Source: Acidobacteriota bacterium
GTDB taxonomy: Bacteria > Acidobacteriota > Aminicenantia > S016-38
DNA: 47,243 nucleotides
Assembly (NCBI GenBank): GCA_015486055.1
Contig: WFSJ01000037.1
Location: 1 to 47,243 of the forward strand
Direction: 5' to 3'
Part shown: positions 16,254-23,513 of the stretch, piece by piece
How positions within the stretch are numbered: position 1 is the stretch's first letter
Layout: each line of letters begins with the position of its first letter
Program-made: the position numbers and the translations under genes
The notes under the pieces: generated by a model
What the model saw: only the letters and a program-made list of their open reading frames with translations
Databases searched by the model: none
What the model was told of the DNA's origin: nothing

Positions 16254-17727
16254 CTGGGAAAAGTAGTGCTAATGTTTCCTTTGAAGGCGGCCTATCAAGA
16301 TAACTTATGAGGATAAGGGCTAATAGGGAAACAGCTATTGATGGATAAATAATGGGAATTCCGAAGGGATCGCCCTGAGAAACCATAGATGAAGGAAGCA
16401 CATAGGTAACAATCTTGAGAAGAACAGCAGTGGAACTGCCGAGAATTATTGACCAGAGTCCTCCTTTCCTTGTAGCTCTTTTCCAGGCAAGAGCAGCTAT
16501 TAGGGCGGGCGTTATTGATACTCCGTAAATAGTATATGCAAAATATGCAGTATTGAGAACAGACTTCATCTTGACAACCAGGAACCAGGCGAAAACTCCA
16601 AGAATCAGGACCATTATTCTCTGAAGAACTACCATTTCCCTCTGGGAAGTATCACCTTTTTTGAACCTTTGATAAATATCCCTCATTATACTGGTTGTGG
16701 GAGATAACAGGTAATTCATCCCAGTGGAAAGAACAACTACAGAGGCAGCCCCCAAGAGGAGAAGACCTATTACAGGGGGAACCATTTTCCTTGCAGCCAC
16801 AAGCACAATAGAGGCCGGGTCTATTCCCTTTTTGCTATTCAGAAACCAGTTGTTTATCTGCGGCCAGAACTTTGCCGCTGCAAAAACAGCAATTACCACC
16901 ACAACTGTCTCCACTATTATAGTTCCAATTACCCACAAGGCCACTGCCTCCCTCGCATCCTTGGGAGTTTTTGCTGAGTAAAACTTTTGATACATGGTTT
17001 GAACGCCGAGCAGAAGAAACATGGTGGCGAGAAAATAACTTCCTGCCTTGAGATATGGGTGGGCTCCAAAAGTCTGATTTACAACGGCAAAATGCTGGGG
17101 AGGAAGGGAAATCATTGCTCCACTCAATCCTCCTGCTGAATGTATGACAAAGGGGACTGCTGCAATTGTGGCTATCACTATTATTATCCCGTTTGGAAGA
17201 TCCGTGTATGCAACCGCTATCATCCCACCAAGTGCTGTAAAAATAATAACGAATCCCGCTGTTAAAAGTTGCCCGCTGGAAACCGAAACTTTCCCATTTG
17301 TGACTATGTTGAGTATATAACCACCAGCTCTGAACTGATAGGATACTATGACTGTAAAACTTATTATTAGTGCGAAAGCACCGAAAAGCCTTGCGAATTT
17401 TCCATATCTTACTTCTAATATGTCCCCGACAGTGTACTGGCCAAAGGTTCTGATCTTGGCGGCCAAGAAGAAAATTACTACTATTCCAACCCATGCTCCT
17501 GCAGGAAACCAGAGGGATGAGAATCCTGCCTTAGCTGCATATTCCGCCCCGGCAATAAAAGTTCCAGAACCAATCCATGTGCATATAAGGGTGAAAACCA
17601 TAACTCTTACATTCAAGCTTCTTCCAGCAATCATAAAATCTTCCTGGGTCTTTACCTTTTTTGCTCTTAGGAAATTTAAACCTGTAAGGAGCAAAAAATA
17701 TACAAATATTACATATAAATACCACAT
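16240..17727 (-). CDS. Sodium:solute symporter (SSS family)
   Basis: A 495-residue carrier with about thirteen transmembrane helices. Family landmarks are the N-terminal DFMIAGRSLN, then WIGSGTFIAGAEYAAKAG in the second helix, and the stretch TALGGMIAVAYTDLPNGIIIV, which matches the sodium-solute symporter signature region. It takes up an organic solute with sodium. The substrate cannot be read from the sequence; proline, pantothenate, sugar and carboxylate members exist. AGAGGT precedes the ATG. It is the first gene of the run towards mutS. Confidence 0.9.
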   Translation of the reverse strand: MWYLYVIFVYFLLLTGLNFLRAKKVKTQEDFMIAGRSLNVRVMVFTLICTWIGSGTFIAGAEYAAKAGFSSLWFPAGAWVGIVVIFFLAAKIRTFGQYTVGDILEVRYGKFARLFGAFALIISFTVIVSYQFRAGGYILNIVTNGKVSVSSGQLLTAGFVIIFTALGGMIAVAYTDLPNGIIIVIATIAAVPFVIHSAGGLSGAMISLPPQHFAVVNQTFGAHPYLKAGSYFLATMFLLLGVQTMYQKFYSAKTPKDAREAVALWVIGTIIVETVVVVIAVFAAAKFWPQINNWFLNSKKGIDPASIVLVAARKMVPPVIGLLLLGAASVVVLSTGMNYLLSPTTSIMRDIYQRFKKGDTSQREMVVLQRIMVLILGVFAWFLVVKMKSVLNTAYFAYTIYGVSITPALIAALAWKRATRKGGLWSIILGSSTAVLLKIVTYVLPSSMVSQGDPFGIPIIYPSIAVSLLALILISYLDRPPSKETLALLFPDEKT

Positions 17728-17751
17728 TGAAACCTCTTATAACTTCTTATA

Positions 17752-17781
17752 ATTTTGCATCCCTGCTTTTCAGACTGTCAA
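17752..17781 (-). promoter_or_regulatory. Possible promoter upstream of the SSS symporter
   Basis: On the minus strand a perfect TTGACA (17781-17776), an 18-base spacer and CAAAAT (17757-17752). The -10 is weak. It lies in the 66-base gap between the unknown basic protein and the symporter. Confidence 0.35.
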
Positions 17782-17793
17782 TTTTGAACTTTC

Positions 17794-18315
17794 TTATTTA
17801 AAAACAGAGAGTCCCTTGTTAGAAAGGGCCCATTCCCCTCTCTTTACCTTTTTCAAAAGAGCTTCTTTGTTTTTTTCCTCCTTTTTTAACAGAAAATAGA
17901 TATTATTTACTTTTGCCCCTATTTTTGAAAGTCCGCTCTTTAATTCTCTCGTCTTGAGGGATGGCCTCCCCATTTTTGTTGAGAAATAATGTATGAGAGC
18001 AGCCGCTTTCTGAATGGGTGTTTTGAGTTTGAAGCTCTTTACAATTTCCTTAACCTTAGAGGGTTCAAATTCCAGTTCTTTTGTTCTCCTCTTTCTTCTT
18101 ACCTTTGGAACTGCCTTTCCAGCTTTAACAGCTTCTTTCTTCTTTGAAACCTCCATTTGTTTCACAAATGTAACCTCCGGTTTCTCAAGTTTTTCCTTTA
18201 GCATAGACTTCATATCATCAAATCTTTCCTTCACAAACTCCCTATCTCCTTCAATTTCCAGCTCAATTTCGCCTACCCTCAGTTTAATTTTGTAAAAATT
18301 TGTCTTTTGAATCAT
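17794..18315 (-). CDS. Uncharacterised basic two-part protein
   Basis: A 173-residue protein that I do not recognise. Residues 5-40 (YKIKLRVGEIELEIEGDREFVKERF) look like a small beta-beta-alpha module. Residues 50-80 are a Lys/Arg-rich linker with VPKVRRKRRTKE. Residues 88-173 are mainly helical and include TPIQKAAALIHYF and KTRELKSGLSKIGAKVNNIYFLL. The second part resembles a winged-helix or helix-turn-helix fold, so nucleic-acid binding is plausible but unproven. It has a strong AAGGAGGT before the ATG and its own clear promoter, so it is probably well expressed. Confidence 0.75.
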   Translation of the reverse strand: MIQKTNFYKIKLRVGEIELEIEGDREFVKERFDDMKSMLKEKLEKPEVTFVKQMEVSKKKEAVKAGKAVPKVRRKRRTKELEFEPSKVKEIVKSFKLKTPIQKAAALIHYFSTKMGRPSLKTRELKSGLSKIGAKVNNIYFLLKKEEKNKEALLKKVKRGEWALSNKGLSVFK

Positions 18316-18335
18316 CTTTTACCTCCTTGGCTTTT

Positions 18336-18364
18336 AATATATCAAATAAAAAAAAAGCAGTCAA
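18336..18364 (-). promoter_or_regulatory. Strong predicted promoter of the basic protein gene
   Basis: On the minus strand TTGACT (18364-18359), exactly 17 bases and TATATT (18341-18336), each matching five of six consensus bases. The predicted leader is about 14 bases, just enough for AAGGAGGT. The -35 starts directly after the stop codon of the phosphatase gene. Confidence 0.65.
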
Positions 18365-19000
18365 TTAATATTCTTCAACTATAAAATTTTTAAGATGGGC
18401 AGTTTGATTTAAAAGCTTAAGGGTGAAGCCTCTTGAGGGGTCATGGTCAAGAATTGAATAAGAGGCAGTATCCACATGAATTTTCCAGAAAAATGGTTCA
18501 GCTATTTCAAGGAGTCCGGCAATTAAAGGCTTTAAAACTGCCCTATGAGTAACTATTGCAAAGGTTTCGATCCCCTCCTGAGGAAATCTTTTTAGAAGTA
18601 TTTTTAAGGTTTTGACACTTCTCTCTTTTACTTCAAGAACATTCTCCGCCCCGTCTAACCTCAACTTTTCAGGATAACTAACCCAGGTCTGAAATTCCGT
18701 GGGGTATTCTCGCTTTATGTCCTCTTTCTTTCTTCCCTGCCAGGGTCCAAGGTTTATGTTGTTGAATCCATTTTCAATCACTACTTCTGCACCTATTTTT
18801 TTTGCTATTATCTCAGCCGTTTTAAGGGATCTTGAAAGGGGACTTGACAAAATGAGCTCTATCTTCTTGCCTTTCAATCCATTTCCGAGAGCTTTTGCCT
18901 GTGAGACACCGTTTTCATTGAGGGGAAAATCCGCTCTTCCTCTGAAATAACCTTCTCTATTTCCTCTTGTTTCCCCATGTCTTATCAGGTAAATTCTCAT
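18365..19000 (-). CDS. Histidine phosphatase-family protein
   Basis: A 211-residue phosphatase of the phosphoglycerate-mutase-like superfamily. The N-terminal LIRHGET contains the phospho-accepting histidine. GYFRGRADFPLNENG and LSSPLSRSLKTAE are typical of the cobC/gpmB branch. A second histidine in FAIVTHRAVLK completes the active site. Possible substrates are alpha-ribazole phosphate or other phosphometabolites; with no cobalamin genes nearby, I do not choose. GGAGG precedes the ATG. It is divergent from ribBA. Confidence 0.88.
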   Translation of the reverse strand: MRIYLIRHGETRGNREGYFRGRADFPLNENGVSQAKALGNGLKGKKIELILSSPLSRSLKTAEIIAKKIGAEVVIENGFNNINLGPWQGRKKEDIKREYPTEFQTWVSYPEKLRLDGAENVLEVKERSVKTLKILLKRFPQEGIETFAIVTHRAVLKPLIAGLLEIAEPFFWKIHVDTASYSILDHDPSRGFTLKLLNQTAHLKNFIVEEY

Positions 19001-19018
19001 CTTTTCCTCCAGAATGGT

Positions 19019-19027
19019 ATTATAGCA
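19019..19027 (-). promoter_or_regulatory. Extended -10 promoter of the histidine phosphatase gene
   Basis: On the minus strand TGCTATAAT, a perfect extended -10. No good -35 is seen, as is usual for this class. Transcription would start about 12 bases before the ATG at 19000. The whole divergent gap to ribBA is only 77 bases and holds no FMN riboswitch. Confidence 0.6.
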
Positions 19028-19077
19028 CTTTAAATTTTCATCTCACTGGTTGTAAAATATCATCTTGGGAGGTAAAT

Positions 19078-20280
19078 ATGTTTGCGAGCATAGAAGAAGC
19101 AATAGAGGACGTAAAAAACGGGAAGATGGTGATAGTAGTTGACAACGAAGATAGAGAAAACGAAGGGGATCTTGTAATGGCCGGCAGCAAAATTAGCCCA
19201 GAAGCTATAAATTTCATGGCAGGCAAGGCAAGGGGACTTATTTGCACTTCCATTACAAGGAAAAGAGCAGAAGAACTTGAGCTTTCGCCAATGGTTGTAG
19301 AAAATACTGCTCCATACAAAACGGCCTTTACAATTTCCGTTGATGCCGTGGAGGGAACTACCACGGGAATTTCTGCTTACGATAGGGCAACGACAATAAG
19401 AAAATTGATAGCGCCAGATGCCAAACCATCGGACTTTGGAAGACCGGGCCATGTTTTTCCAATAGTTTCGAGGGATGGAGGAGTGCTTGAAAGAACAGGG
19501 CATACGGAAGCATCCCTTGACCTTGCAAGACTGGCTGGGCTATATCCTGCAGGTGTTATGTGCGAGATAATGAACGAGGATGGGACAATGGCCCGACTCC
19601 CTCAGCTTAAAAAATTCGCAGAAAAATACAGGCTTAAGATAGTAAAAATAGAGGACCTTATAAAATACAGAGTTGGGAAAGAAACGCTTATAAGGGAAAT
19701 ATCAACCGCAAGTCTTCCCACTAAGTATGGTTCCTTTGTCCTTCATCTCTTTGAGGACATAATTCACCACAACCCGTATATAGCATTGGTAAAGGGAAAA
19801 GTAAATGAGGACAAGCCAGTTCTTGTAAGGGCTCATTCTCAGTGTCTTACAGGGGATACCTTCGGTTCCCTAAGATGTGATTGTGGAGAACAGCTACATC
19901 GTTCCATGGAAATGATAGAAAGGGAAGGTGAGGGAATCGTGCTTTATATCCTTACCCATGAGGGAAGGGGAATAGGCCTTGTGAATAAAATAAAGGCATA
20001 CGAACTTCAGGAACACGGTTATGATACAGTTGAGGCAAACGAAAAGCTCGGGTTTAAGGCAGATGAGAGAGATTTCGGCATGGGAGCTCAGGTTTTAAGG
20101 GCGCTTGGGGTGAGAAAAATGAGGCTTTTAACCAACAATCCAAGGAAGTTTGTAGCCCTATCAGGATATGGCCTTGAAATAGTGGAAAGGGTTCCGATAG
20201 AGATCCCTCCAAATGAGGTAAACAGGGAGTATCTTAGAACAAAGAAGAAAAAAATGGGTCACGACCTTCACATGGTTTGA
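19078..20280 (+). CDS. ribBA: Bifunctional 3,4-dihydroxy-2-butanone-4-phosphate synthase / GTP cyclohydrolase II
   Basis: Makes both precursors of riboflavin. Residues 1-200 are the RibB domain, which converts ribulose 5-phosphate to dihydroxybutanone phosphate, with DNEDRENEGDLVMAG and the GHTEASLDLARLAG segment. Residues 205-400 are the RibA domain, GTP cyclohydrolase II, with zinc ligands in SQCLTGDTFGSLRCDCGEQL and the arginine motif THEGRGIGL. The 400-residue length is normal for the fusion. The ATG at 19078 follows GGGAGG; a longer in-frame start overlaps the divergent gene and is rejected. Other rib genes are not in the window. Confidence 0.97.
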   Translation: MFASIEEAIEDVKNGKMVIVVDNEDRENEGDLVMAGSKISPEAINFMAGKARGLICTSITRKRAEELELSPMVVENTAPYKTAFTISVDAVEGTTTGISAYDRATTIRKLIAPDAKPSDFGRPGHVFPIVSRDGGVLERTGHTEASLDLARLAGLYPAGVMCEIMNEDGTMARLPQLKKFAEKYRLKIVKIEDLIKYRVGKETLIREISTASLPTKYGSFVLHLFEDIIHHNPYIALVKGKVNEDKPVLVRAHSQCLTGDTFGSLRCDCGEQLHRSMEMIEREGEGIVLYILTHEGRGIGLVNKIKAYELQEHGYDTVEANEKLGFKADERDFGMGAQVLRALGVRKMRLLTNNPRKFVALSGYGLEIVERVPIEIPPNEVNREYLRTKKKKMGHDLHMV

Positions 20281-21107
20281 GAAGAGAAAAAGCTCTAATT
20301 TATCTCCTTATCTCATCTTTCCTGTGGGGAACTTCTTTTCCTGTTGTAAAATTAGCTGTTTCAAGAATTTCCCCCTTTGATCTGTTTTTCCTTAGGTTTA
20401 CTTTGTCAACTCTTATTCTCCTCCCTCTTTTTAAGAGAAAATTCATAAAGGCGGAGATAATACTTCTTGGCTTTCTTAATTCCTCTGCCTTTATCCTCCA
20501 ATTTGTGGGTCAGAAATTTACAACTGCCACAGAAGCGGCATTGATAACTGTTGTCATACTCCCAATGGTTGCCTTCCTTTCAATATTTATAGACGAGAGA
20601 GCTGATTTAAAAAAGATCCTTGCAGTGCTTCTTACAATAGTCGGCGCTGTAATAATAACCACAAAATTAAACTTTGCAGCTATAGAATTTACATCAATAA
20701 GGGGGAACCTTCTCGTTTTCCTGGCCGCCTTTCTCTGGTCAGGATTTACCGTGATCTCAAGGAAAATTCAGAAGGAAGGGATAAAGGACCCTACTTGGGG
20801 AATTATTCTTTGGACAGGATTTTTCTCTCTTCCTGTAATTTTCTTTAAAAGGATAGAGTTCTCTTCATTCTCCATCGGGATTTCCCTTTATCTCGCGGTG
20901 TTTGCAACAATCCTGTCCTTTTATTTATTCCTGGAAGCAATGAGGGTAGTAGATGCCACAACCTCTTCTATTTTTAGTTCCCTTGAGCTTGTCTTTGCTA
21001 TAATCTTATCCATGATTTTCCTTGGGGAGAGATTAACAACTTCCGTACTCATAGGAGGAGGACTTATATTAGCCTCAATTATTCTCGTAGCAAAGGAGGA
21101 ACGATGA
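20277..21107 (+). CDS. EamA/DMT-family transporter
   Basis: A 276-residue inner-membrane protein with ten hydrophobic helices in two EamA repeats. Each repeat opens with the typical motif (LLISSFLWGTSFPVVKLAV in the first, FLAAFLWSGFTVISRKI in the second). The C-terminal repeat end SLELVFAIILSMIFLGERLT is diagnostic. Substrates in this superfamily vary (amino acids, nucleotide sugars, vitamins). The start appears to be TTG overlapping the ribBA stop by 4 bases, so translation is coupled to ribBA. A riboflavin-related substrate is possible but not shown. Confidence 0.88.
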   Translation: MRREKALIYLLISSFLWGTSFPVVKLAVSRISPFDLFFLRFTLSTLILLPLFKRKFIKAEIILLGFLNSSAFILQFVGQKFTTATEAALITVVILPMVAFLSIFIDERADLKKILAVLLTIVGAVIITTKLNFAAIEFTSIRGNLLVFLAAFLWSGFTVISRKIQKEGIKDPTWGIILWTGFFSLPVIFFKRIEFSSFSIGISLYLAVFATILSFYLFLEAMRVVDATTSSIFSSLELVFAIILSMIFLGERLTTSVLIGGGLILASIILVAKEER

Positions 21108-22423
21108 AAACAATTGTAATTGGAGGAGGGCCAGCTGGACTTTTTGCCGCTTTCCTCCTTGTCGAAAGGGGCAATAAGGTGATCGTATTAGATAAAGGAA
21201 AGAGGGCTGAGGACAGGAGCGAAGGTGAAAGGCCAGATCTTCTCCATGGCATAGGAGGCGCAGGACTTTTCTCTGATGGGAAGCTCAATTACTCTCCTGA
21301 TATAGGAACAAACCTTGTGGAAATAATAGGAAGGGAAAAGACAATGTCCCTTATAGACGAGGTGGAAAAGAGGTTTACGAAGATGGGAGTTTCAGCAAAG
21401 GAGCCAGATCAGCAGAAGGTTGAAGAATGGATGATAAAGGCAGCAAGGGAAGGAATAAGATACATCCCTGCAAGACAGGCTCACATAGGATCTGATAAGC
21501 TCCCGAAAGTCATAAGGAAGCTTCAAAGGAAACTTGAAAATATGGGGACAGAGCTCAGAACTCAGGAAGAAGTTGTGGATATAAATGAGGGAAAAGTTAT
21601 TACAAAAAAAGGAGAGATCAGATACGATAAATTACTTATAGCACCTGGTAGGAGCGGTGCAAAATGGCTTGAGGAAATTGTGAGAAGGCTAAAAATAAAT
21701 TTTATATATAATCCTATTGACATCGGGGTAAGAGTGGAAGTCCCAGCTATGGTTATGGAGGAAGTAACAAGGGTTAATTGGGACCCGAAGGTTTACATAA
21801 GAACTCCAACCTATGATGATGTTATAAGAACATTCTGTGTTTCCCCCCACGGTTATATTGTGAGGGAAGGGTATAAGAACTTTTCCCTTGTGAACGGTCA
21901 CTCAAGAGGGGATAAAAGGAGCGATAATACCAACTTCGCCTTTCTTATAAAAGTTGCTCTCACGCAACCTCTTGAAAATACGAACCAGTATGGAGAAGCA
22001 ATAGCCTTTGAAGCTACAACTATTGGAGGAGGAAGGCCCATAATCCAGAGGCTTGAGGATCTTCTGATTGGAAGGAGAAGCACTTGGGAGAGAATAGGAA
22101 AGAGTTTTGTAAAACCAACCTTAAAGGATGTAACCCCAGGAGATATAGCAATGGCACTTCCATACAGATTTGTAAAAGACATAACAGAGGGTCTCGAAAA
22201 GCTCAATCATCTAATAAGGGGGGTATATTCTGTCCAGACCTTGGTTTATGCTCCAGAGATAAAGTTCCATGGCCTGAGGATAATGACAGACAAATTCCTA
22301 CAGACAAATATAAAGGATATTTTTGTTGCAGGAGATGGAGCGGGACTTAGCAGAGGCATTGTAGGAGCTGCAGCTTCCGGGATACTGGCTGCAAAGGGAA
22401 TCCTCGGAGAAAAATGGGAATAG
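21104..22423 (+). CDS. FAD-dependent dehydrogenase, COG2509 type
   Basis: A 439-residue flavoprotein. The N-terminal dinucleotide fold VIGGGPAGLFAAFLLVERG binds FAD, followed by VLDKGKRAEDRS. The segment LLHGIGGAGLFSDGKLNYSP is a hallmark of this uncharacterised family. The C-terminal FVAGDGAGLSRGIVGAAASG completes the FAD site. The reaction is unknown. GGAGG lies 4 bases before the ATG, which overlaps the EamA stop (ATGA). Its position after ribBA may reflect a flavin-related expression unit. Confidence 0.88.
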   Translation: MKTIVIGGGPAGLFAAFLLVERGNKVIVLDKGKRAEDRSEGERPDLLHGIGGAGLFSDGKLNYSPDIGTNLVEIIGREKTMSLIDEVEKRFTKMGVSAKEPDQQKVEEWMIKAAREGIRYIPARQAHIGSDKLPKVIRKLQRKLENMGTELRTQEEVVDINEGKVITKKGEIRYDKLLIAPGRSGAKWLEEIVRRLKINFIYNPIDIGVRVEVPAMVMEEVTRVNWDPKVYIRTPTYDDVIRTFCVSPHGYIVREGYKNFSLVNGHSRGDKRSDNTNFAFLIKVALTQPLENTNQYGEAIAFEATTIGGGRPIIQRLEDLLIGRRSTWERIGKSFVKPTLKDVTPGDIAMALPYRFVKDITEGLEKLNHLIRGVYSVQTLVYAPEIKFHGLRIMTDKFLQTNIKDIFVAGDGAGLSRGIVGAAASGILAAKGILGEKWE

Positions 22424-22606
22424 AAGAGGAGGCCAGATCTTGCAACGCAGCATTTTTTTTAGTTAGTAGTCACTTGTCAATAATTAATGGAAATAGTTAA
22501 GTATATTAATCCTGCTGACAGTCAATTGCAGACAACTAATGACAGTTCCCGCTCATGATCTCTTAAGGATTAATCCTTTCTTGCACCCCAGGTTATTAAG
22601 CCTTGG
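22424..22606. other. Convergent intergenic gap of 183 bases, no gene seen
   Basis: This is the longest gap in the window, between the convergent flavoprotein and sucD genes. It includes an 8-base T run at 22452-22459 and a perfect 14-base palindrome, AAGGATTAATCCTT, at 22565-22578. As RNA the palindrome would give a 5-bp stem with a 4-base loop, too weak for a confident terminator. No tRNA or long ORF is visible. Confidence 0.5.
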
Positions 22607-23512
22607 TTAAAATTTATGTTCTTTCCTGACCTCAGCAACAATCTTGGGAATTTCCATCAAGGACTCAGCAATATAGGCTCCTGCTTCTTTTAAAGTTCTT
22701 ACCTTGGAGGCGTAACTTCCTCTTCCTCCTTCGACTATTGCCCCTGCATGGGAAAACCTTGTCCCTTCCTTCGCAGCTTTTCCTCCTATAAAGGCAACAA
22801 GGGGTTTCGTAAGTTCCCCTTTCTTCATCATCTCGGCAACCCTTTCCTCCTGGGTTGTTCCTATTTCCCCGAACATGACAACCATCTTAGTATCTGCGTC
22901 CTTCTCAAAGAGTTTCATTATTTCAGGATGGGGAAGTCCAACAACAACATCTCCTCCAACATGAACTATTGTTGAAAGTCCAAATCCTGCCCTTGATATG
23001 TAATAAGAAATAGCAGAGGTTATTCCTCCTGAGCGAGACGAGACCCCGATGTCCCCGATATTAAACCATTTTTTTGCTGTCTCAGGCCTTCCGCCTATCA
23101 TCCCAAGGACTGCTTTTCCAGGGGAAAGAACCCCAAGCGTATTTGGACCCACGAACTTTGCCCTCTTTCTATCTGCATGGGATGCTATCTCAAGAGTATC
23201 ATGAATAGGAACCCTGTCAGGAACAAGAAGTAAAAGCTTGACCCCTGCGTCTATTGCCTCAAGAGCTGCTGCTTTGACAAAAGGTGCAGGGACAAATACA
23301 GCAGAGGCATCTATTTCCCCGACCGTCTCTATTGCCTCGTATACAGAGTCAAATACAGGTACACCTTCAACTTCCATCCCACCTTTCCCAGGAGTAACCC
23401 CTGCAACGACATTGGTTCCATATCCCTTCATTAACTTTGCTCTTGCTCTTCCTTCCCTTCCTGTAATCCCTTGAACAAGGACCCTTGTTTTTTTATCTAC
23501 GAGTATTGCCAT
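22607..23512 (-). CDS. sucD: Succinyl-CoA synthetase (or related acyl-CoA ligase) alpha subunit
   Basis: A 301-residue subunit that binds CoA and carries the phosphohistidine. The N-terminal QGITGREGRARAKLM and GVTPGKGG form the CoA-binding fold. The phospho-accepting histidine is His255 in RFSHAGAIVEGG. The ATG at 23512, one base after the sucC stop, starts directly at the domain; a longer frame reaching 23683 is rejected because it runs back into the ferredoxin part of sucC. It pairs with the adjacent beta subunit to convert acyl-CoA plus ADP or GDP to acid plus ATP or GTP. Succinate is the likely but unproven substrate. Confidence 0.92.
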   Translation of the reverse strand: MAILVDKKTRVLVQGITGREGRARAKLMKGYGTNVVAGVTPGKGGMEVEGVPVFDSVYEAIETVGEIDASAVFVPAPFVKAAALEAIDAGVKLLLLVPDRVPIHDTLEIASHADRKRAKFVGPNTLGVLSPGKAVLGMIGGRPETAKKWFNIGDIGVSSRSGGITSAISYYISRAGFGLSTIVHVGGDVVVGLPHPEIMKLFEKDADTKMVVMFGEIGTTQEERVAEMMKKGELTKPLVAFIGGKAAKEGTRFSHAGAIVEGGRGSYASKVRTLKEAGAYIAESLMEIPKIVAEVRKEHKF

Positions 23513-23513
23513 C

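Noticed and set aside
19001-19077. FMN riboswitch upstream of ribBA
   Set aside because: The gap is only 77 bases, shorter than an FMN aptamer, and no conserved RFN elements are visible.
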